Position numbers and translations under genes: made by a program. From contig MNCI01004126.1 in assembly GCA_015680685.1 (NCBI GenBank), positions 198,751 to 262,750 on the forward strand: a DNA stretch of 64,000 nt. The letters are read 5' to 3'. Below are positions 58,846-64,000 of this stretch, piece by piece (position 1 is the stretch's first letter; each line of letters starts with the position of its first letter). The notes under the pieces are model-generated. The model had not been told where the DNA came from. It saw only the letters and a list, made by a program, of their open reading frames with translations, and did no database searches. Origin of the DNA: Gnetum montanum. Its lineage: Eukaryota > Streptophyta > Gnetopsida > Gnetales > Gnetaceae.

Positions 58846-58858
58846 AGTCATGGGGGTA
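58846..58858 (+). other. Polypurine tract of C
   Basis: AGTCATGGGGGTA before the LTR, decayed by two transitions from the E1 and B form. Confidence 0.75.
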
Positions 58859-59742
58859 AGATGAGTTGTGGTTGGCTGCGTTGATGAGGCCTTGTCAACT
58901 AGGCCCCATCAATACATTGTTTCATGCATCAATGTGGCCTCGTCGATATAGGGTCTATTCTTGTTTATAAATATGTACTCACCAACTGCATTTATGACAT
59001 CAATTAGTAATATTATGGTAAATCTCTTATAGTTTTTCCATTCAAGAGTTAGAATGTTCTCCTAAGTGCCTGTAGTAGGAGTCATTGAGTGTATGGATCT
59101 TTATTCTAACACTGTTGTACCTAAGCACAACAATGTGTGTGGAAATAAAGACAAATTTCTTGATAAACCTTGTAGCATTCTAGATAGTTTAAATGTTTCA
59201 TTCATGCATCTAATATTTTCATCTATTTATTCAATATTTTTTAGTAATTAAGCTAGTTAGGTAATGAAGCAAGATGAGATAAATACCAAGTAAGTTAACA
59301 CATAAGTGTGACCACTTCGAGCATGCATCTAACATTTGGTAATCCTAGTAGTGCTTAACACTTGGTAATCCAACAATGTTATATGTGTTCAGGATGTGTA
59401 TGGCAAGTGGGATTAGATACTTATGTTAGGACTAGTTGAATAGTAGTTAGATCATTAGATTAAAAGTAGGTGTTAAATTACTTTATTCTTCATCTTATTT
59501 ATTTCAAGCATCAAAACCATAAAATATAAAATGATAAAAATAATGTGCCTCAATTATACTAGTAACCATATCCTTGAACATCACAAGTGTAGTTGAGAAG
59601 ATAACAAATGTTCTCAATGTAAACTTTACTTCCTAGGAAACTAGTGCATCGGAAACTATAGAGTCCATAGAATTCAACTAGATCATGCATGAATGCTTTG
59701 TGATTTGTATGGTTGGGCATAGGGGTACCTCACTGCTCATCA
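58859..59742 (+). repeat. 3' LTR of C (884 bp)
   Basis: Begins AGATGAGTTGTGG (TG changed to AG) and ends CACTGCTCATCA. Colinear with 31450-32368, TATAAATA near 58966. Confidence 0.85.
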
Positions 59743-59747
59743 ACAAG
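59743..59747. other. Target-site duplication of C, right copy (ACAAG)
   Basis: Partner of ATGAG at 31445-31449; both derive from ACGAG by opposite CpG transitions. Confidence 0.55.
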
Positions 59748-61218
59748 CCATACCAAAGGCCAAAATTTATTTATAAGTGAAAGAATCACACGTAGTGGGA
59801 CATGTGAGCTTGATACGTGTTTAGAAATAGATGAAACATGCTCAAAATGAAAGTAATTATGCTCAAAATGATTTTTGATGAAGAAAATAGAGGAAAATTG
59901 GTTTCTATATGATAAAACAACGTGTGAAAGGATTTTTATTTTTGAAATAGAAAATAAAATGAATGCACAAGGTATGGTAGTGGAAGAAGGACTATTAAAA
60001 AAACATAATTCATATAACATTTACATATGTTATATTTACTTTTATTTATGCCATTGCCTTAATGATAAATGTGGCTTCCAAATTGCCTTTGAATTTTTTA
60101 CCTAAGTTTTCATTACATATATATATTAATAAACTTTTCCGAAGTCCATTTCTCTTCTTTTCCCCTTAATTAATACCTATAGTGCTAAAATCCCCATAAT
60201 AGCCACATACAAACTCCAAATTAAAATCCGTTTGAACTTATGGAATTCCTATCAGGTGCTCCACATGCTCATATGCAAAAGTCATATCTAGGCATTACTT
60301 ATTATAATCAAACAATTCAAATGTGAAAATTTTTATGAAATTTTTAACAAACTAAAAATGTGGTAGCTTGAGAATCATAACTCTAATTCTAGTAAACCAA
60401 GAGTCAAAAGTAATTTTTTTAAATATATTGGATACATTAGTAAGTTTAGATTTTAGGTAGGACATCATTCTAGGTACTTCTTTAATAAAGTTGATTTATA
60501 AGATATTTAATTAGAATTCAAAATGAACTTAGGAGGGATATTGGAACTTGACATAATTGAAGCATAGGTATCCCTAAGATTTATAGAAGTTTATAACTCA
60601 ATGTTACCTAGTAGAATCAAACTTTAACCTAAGGTTGCTAGGCCAAGACTTATACCACTAGGCTAATATTTCATTGTTATTAAAAATGAACTTAGAATTC
60701 TAGTTTAATGATAAAATGTAATAGTGGCTATGGCCTAGGTAGGGTTAGTATGACATCCCATTCTTGGATGTTAATGGAATAAAATTATTTGTCACGTAAA
60801 ATCATCATATAACATGGAAATGAATTATAACAATTGTTAAAGTTATAAATAATGGTAAAGGAAATAGAATTGAAGGGAAAATAAAAAAGTAGAACTTTAT
60901 TAATAAACTTGTTGGAAAAAATATTAACAATCTTAGGTTATCTTCTTGTGACACTTAAAGCTTAGAGGTGATCTAGCATTACCACCATGGTTAGGCCATT
61001 AGATCAAAGGGGTGATCAGTCAGTTCTATCTCACTTTACCCAGCTCTCATCACTAGTCAATCTGGCTTCACAACTTCATGTTGTATGACCTATAAGCCTA
61101 ACCTTAAATGTCAGAAGTTAAACCCATCCCTAATAGGTATTATGAATAGTTATAACTTCTTATAATAAGGCACCCATTGCAACCAAAACAATCAATCACT
61201 GGAAATTAAAAGATCTAG
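59748..61218. other. AT-rich flank between C and T2
   Basis: No gene recognised. It contains a tRNA-like element (60600-60670, minus). The short open frames at 59730-60020 and 59875-60105 are AT-rich and unsupported. Confidence 0.45.
60600..60670 (-). repeat. tRNA-derived SINE head or tRNA pseudogene (candidate)
   Basis: Minus strand carries TAGCCTAGTGG (60665-60655), an exact fit to the pol III A-box consensus TRGCNNAGYGG, and AGTTTGATTCT (60623-60613), a decayed B box GGTTCGANTCC. The spacing fits a tRNA body. No tail or second copy was checked. Chance matches are possible. Confidence 0.35.
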
Positions 61219-62935
61219 TGTAGCAGCCTCAATCTTGAATCCCAAGGCCCTCCACAAAAATAGGATCTGGGGTGTCCAAGATGGTCTTGTCAATCATGTA
61301 GGGACTTATGAAATGTCAAATGGGAATGGTTTTGAAATTGTGAACATAGGTGGAAATGTAGATAGAAATGGCCTACTAAAAATGTATACAAAAATGGCCT
61401 ACTAAAAACTTAGACATTAATGGCCTACTAAGAACATAGATAAAAATGACCTACTGAAAATGAAAATAGAAAATGAAATTGTGGTTGTAGAAATAAATGT
61501 TCAAATAGAAATAAAAACCAAAATTTATACAACATGAACAAAAAAATTTGTAAAAGAATATAAAATAAATTGAGTTCATGGTGTATAGGTTTATGCCAAG
61601 GGCACAAGAAATTGCTTGCCAAAGCTTGAAGTTTGTTGGAGAAGGCTGCCTCCATGATCAAGTTTCCTCCCAATTTTGGTCTATTGCAACTTTCTATTAG
61701 TTTCAACCAAATTTGCTATGTGGGGATGGGATTGGCATTGCAAGTTTGGGGCAATGAAAACATTATGGGAGTCTCTGTGCCAAGCATAGTCCTAGTTTTG
61801 ACCACCAATCGACACTATGAGGTGAAGATGTGACAATTGAAATGGACTTTGATGGCTACAAATGGAAATGAAAATGGGATAAGGTTTGCACTTTTAGCAG
61901 TAATGAAAATTATGTGGGGGTGTCTACGCCCAGTGTAGTGCTAGTTTCTACTATTGAAAATGTAGTTGGGTTGCAAATGGTTTTGACTGGTAATGGAAAT
62001 AGCCATGAAAAATGGAAAATGGTATTGCTATAAAATGGTTTTAGAATGCCAAAGGGCTCAAAATGCTAGAGAGTATTGGAATGCCTAGAATGCTTATAAT
62101 TCCAAGAGTTCCAACCTATAAAATGGTGTCAATGTTGGATTTTTATAGGTTTAGGATTATCATTTTTAGGTATGTTGTTGATTGTTGAAAAATTGACATT
62201 AATTATGGGTTGTAATGGTTACTACTACCAGCATAGTTGCCCATCTACTATCAGCATAAATAACCAACTACTGCTAGCATAGTTGGTCATCTTCTACCAA
62301 TGTAGTTGGTATTTGTGATAAGTCTAGAATGGACTACACCCACAAAACCCATCCATTTACTATAAATAGTAAGCTAGATTTTGTGACTATGTTGAAGATT
62401 TGGAAATGGAAAAAGTGGTGGCAAATAGAAAGAAAAATGAAAACTATAGAAATGATAAAACCCATTATGAAAAGTGTTATTTTCACTAGTCGTTATTACC
62501 TTGGGATGACTACACTAGTTGTTGTTGAAGAAATGGCCATCCAACAATTCCAACGTTGCACTTTTGTTAGGTCTTGATGGTGAATACACTAACTACTATA
62601 GCTACTATAACTATTATAGTTACTAAGCTTATTGAAGCTACCTAGCCTATTGAAAATGGCTCCAACGTAGTTGGGGCTATACCTTTAAAAAAAACCATGG
62701 AAAGGCCAATTTTAGCCATTCCCAAGGTATTTTTAGCCTTTCCAAGGCTCGATATAAATATTAGGTACCTTTTTCACATAAGTGAGGCAATAGCAACTTT
62801 TGAAGCACATTTTAGCCCTAAGAAGATGAAATATGTAAAATTGTAGCTTATGTACTACATATCTCACATTTGCAATGAAACTTTGCCTCAAGCTAAAAAG
62901 TGGAATTTTGCAACATGAATTTTGGTGATGTTTCA
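61219..62935 (-). repeat. 3' LTR of T2 (about 1717 bp)
   Basis: Plus strand TGTAGCAGCCTCAATC...GATGTTTCA, with start similar to T1 (TGTACCGCCCGAAATC). A 'ggcctactaaaaa' tandem repeat lies at 61365-61455. Upstream of a minus-strand TATA (TATAAAAAT, near 62140-62147) lies an 'agcatagttgg' repeat (62220-62320). The right end is firm, the left end is inferred. Confidence 0.65.
62220..62320. repeat. Palindromic repeats in the T2 LTR promoter
   Basis: ACCAACTA (62263-62270) and TAGTTGGT (62280-62287) form an 8-bp inverted repeat around TGCTAGCA (62272-62279), itself a palindrome. Three or four related copies lie around it, upstream of the minus-strand TATA near 62147. Confidence 0.6.
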
Positions 62936-62948
62936 TTGGCCCCTCTTT

Positions 62949-63949
62949 GTTGATGTCTAGAGGATTAACCCAAGAGACATCAAAATAGAATACAAAACAC
63001 CACTATAGGTCCATTACCAATTTCTTTTCTTTATGCTTGATTCATTAATATCGAACCGTGCTCAAGAGTGCTCATGATGATGGAGTGAGGCTATGATGAT
63101 TAAATGGTAATGAGGTCATGAAGAAATGATTACAAGGGCTAACAAATATTTGGTCAAATGGTTTAGAATATGTACTTTGTGTTTAGAAGTGTGGTTCTCT
63201 CAGCGGATGTGTTTAAGGAACTAACACTTTACTCTAATCTTCTTTTGCCACTTGGTGATGTGATTTTTGCCAAGGCTAATTTTGATGTGATTTTCTTGTT
63301 CAGTGAGTTGTGTTACACTCAATGAACTTAGGGTTTTTCCATAGAATAAGGTATGTTATACTTGATGAACTTAGCATTTTCCCACTAAACAAGATATGTT
63401 ACATTCAAGTGGACTTGGAGGTGGAGCACAATAAAAGGGTGTCATATGGCCATGATGCATGAGTGTTAGCATAGGTAAACACTTTTTCTTAAGGTATGGA
63501 AGGTTATATTCTAGCTATGGGGTTGGGCTCAAAGGAAATGATGTGAAACAAGTACTCTTAGTATGACAAGATAAATTCACTGAATCTTACGCATTAAGGC
63601 TATGTGGTGAGTTGTTGTCGTGATGAGTTGTGCCTTTGTGATGGCTCCATGCTTCATCCTGTAACTATAGCTCCAAGAGAACCAAAAAACTAGAGAAATA
63701 AATCATTTTGTTACAATGGGATACATTAGGCCACTAAGGATGGTTCAAGAAATCTGGCTACTTGAGGTCACATTGTGCTAGTTGAAGGCCCTGGTAGGTT
63801 GCATTGCCAATTTAAGGCCTTGGCAAACTATGGTGCCATTTTAGGATCATAGTGGCCCATAGAGATTAGGCTTGCTTATTGATGGTCATCAATATTATGG
63901 CTACTATAGGCTACATGTAGTATGATTTAAGATAGAAATGACTGACTAG
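62949..63949 (-). other. 3' UTR of T2
   Basis: Colinear with T1 37694-39260, including the PPT hairpin (62950-62983) and a degenerate spacer near 63770-63860 where repeats (ttgaaggccctgg, tttaaggccttgg) replace the T1 array. No gene recognised. Confidence 0.6.
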
Positions 63950-64000
63950 ATTGACCAGCTCATTCCCATCCATGTTTGCTATTCTAAATGCACCATTATT

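Larger units (their letters stand above)
31450..59742 (+). mobile_element. Athila-like element C, carrying nested Tat element T1
   Basis: LTR 31450-32368, tRNA-Asp-type PBS, gag, protease, the start of RT up to 36370. T1 follows (36371-53539), then the integrase core end (53541 on), tail, accessory gene, polypurine tract and LTR 58859-59742. Compared with B, about 1.36 kb (B 19738 to about 21099) is missing at the T1 right edge. Without T1 the element is about 11.1 kb. Closest relative here is B in gag and pol, but its LTR promoter repeats differ. Confidence 0.85.
61219..64000 (-). mobile_element. Tat-lineage element T2 (old relative of T1), 3' part
   Basis: The 3' LTR is 61219-62935. The reverse complement of the polypurine tract follows at 62936-62948, then a 3' UTR colinear with T1. 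The last bases (63950-64000, near 'ccatccatgtttgctattctaaatgcacc') match the integrase end of T1 at 39265-39295. The rest of the element lies past the window. More decayed and AT-rich than T1. Confidence 0.75.

Overview
The window is plant nuclear DNA made almost entirely of nested, decayed LTR retrotransposons of the Ty3/gypsy superfamily. The RT, RNase H, integrase and gag families, the LTRs with TG...CA ends, GT-AG introns, the very AT-rich and heavily mutated flanks, and stop codons that all look like C-to-T changes point to a land plant with a large, heavily methylated genome. Conifer-like or another big genome is possible; the species cannot be read from this. No conserved host gene was found.

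Layout. (E1) 1-6315: 3' part of an Athila-like element with an accessory gene (2383-5195), its own promoter, a polypurine tract and the 3' LTR. 6316-7114: AT-rich flank. (A) 7115-28547: an Athila-like element with an intact 5-bp target-site duplication (GAGAT). It keeps gag, has lost RT and integrase, and ends in a large foldback (inverted LTR and inverted 3' end). (B) 14705-27998: a full-length Athila-like element nested inside the 3' LTR of A, with LTRs, a tRNA-Asp-type PBS, gag, protease, RT, RNase H, integrase, tail, a separately promoted accessory gene, PPT and LTR. 28553-31449: remnant of another element tail plus AT-rich repeats. (C) 31450-59742: a third Athila-like element, with gag, protease and RT on one side and the integrase end, tail, accessory gene and LTR on the other. 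(T1) 36371-53539, minus strand: a younger, GC-richer Tat-lineage element nested in the pol of C, with 1.3-kb LTRs, gag, protease, RT, two RNase H domains and integrase. 59748-61218: flank with a tRNA-like SINE candidate. (T2) 61219-64000: 3' end of an old second copy related to T1, cut by the window edge.

The most interesting content is a two-gene design that recurs in these elements. Each better-preserved element carries gag-pol driven by its LTR and a second, intron-containing accessory gene driven by its own TATA promoter. In E1, B and C this gene is in sense, after integrase. In T1 it is in antisense, between protease and RT, and can be reconstructed as eight exons with all splice phases agreeing. 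The T1 product has an N-terminal FCP1/NIF-like phosphatase fold that has lost its catalytic aspartates, then a plant-transposon-type domain and coiled coils. In every element the DNA at the LTR promoter and/or at the accessory promoter carries an element-specific palindrome or repeat: GCGATATCGC in E1, a GGGGCC-centred palindrome in B, GTTGACTAGGCCTAGTCAAC in C, AGCGTATACGCT in T1, and ACCAACTA...TAGTTGGT in T2. By analogy with the VANC anti-silencing proteins of VANDAL transposons, which bind short repeated motifs in their own element, I suggest that the accessory proteins may recognise their own element's palindromes. This is an inference.
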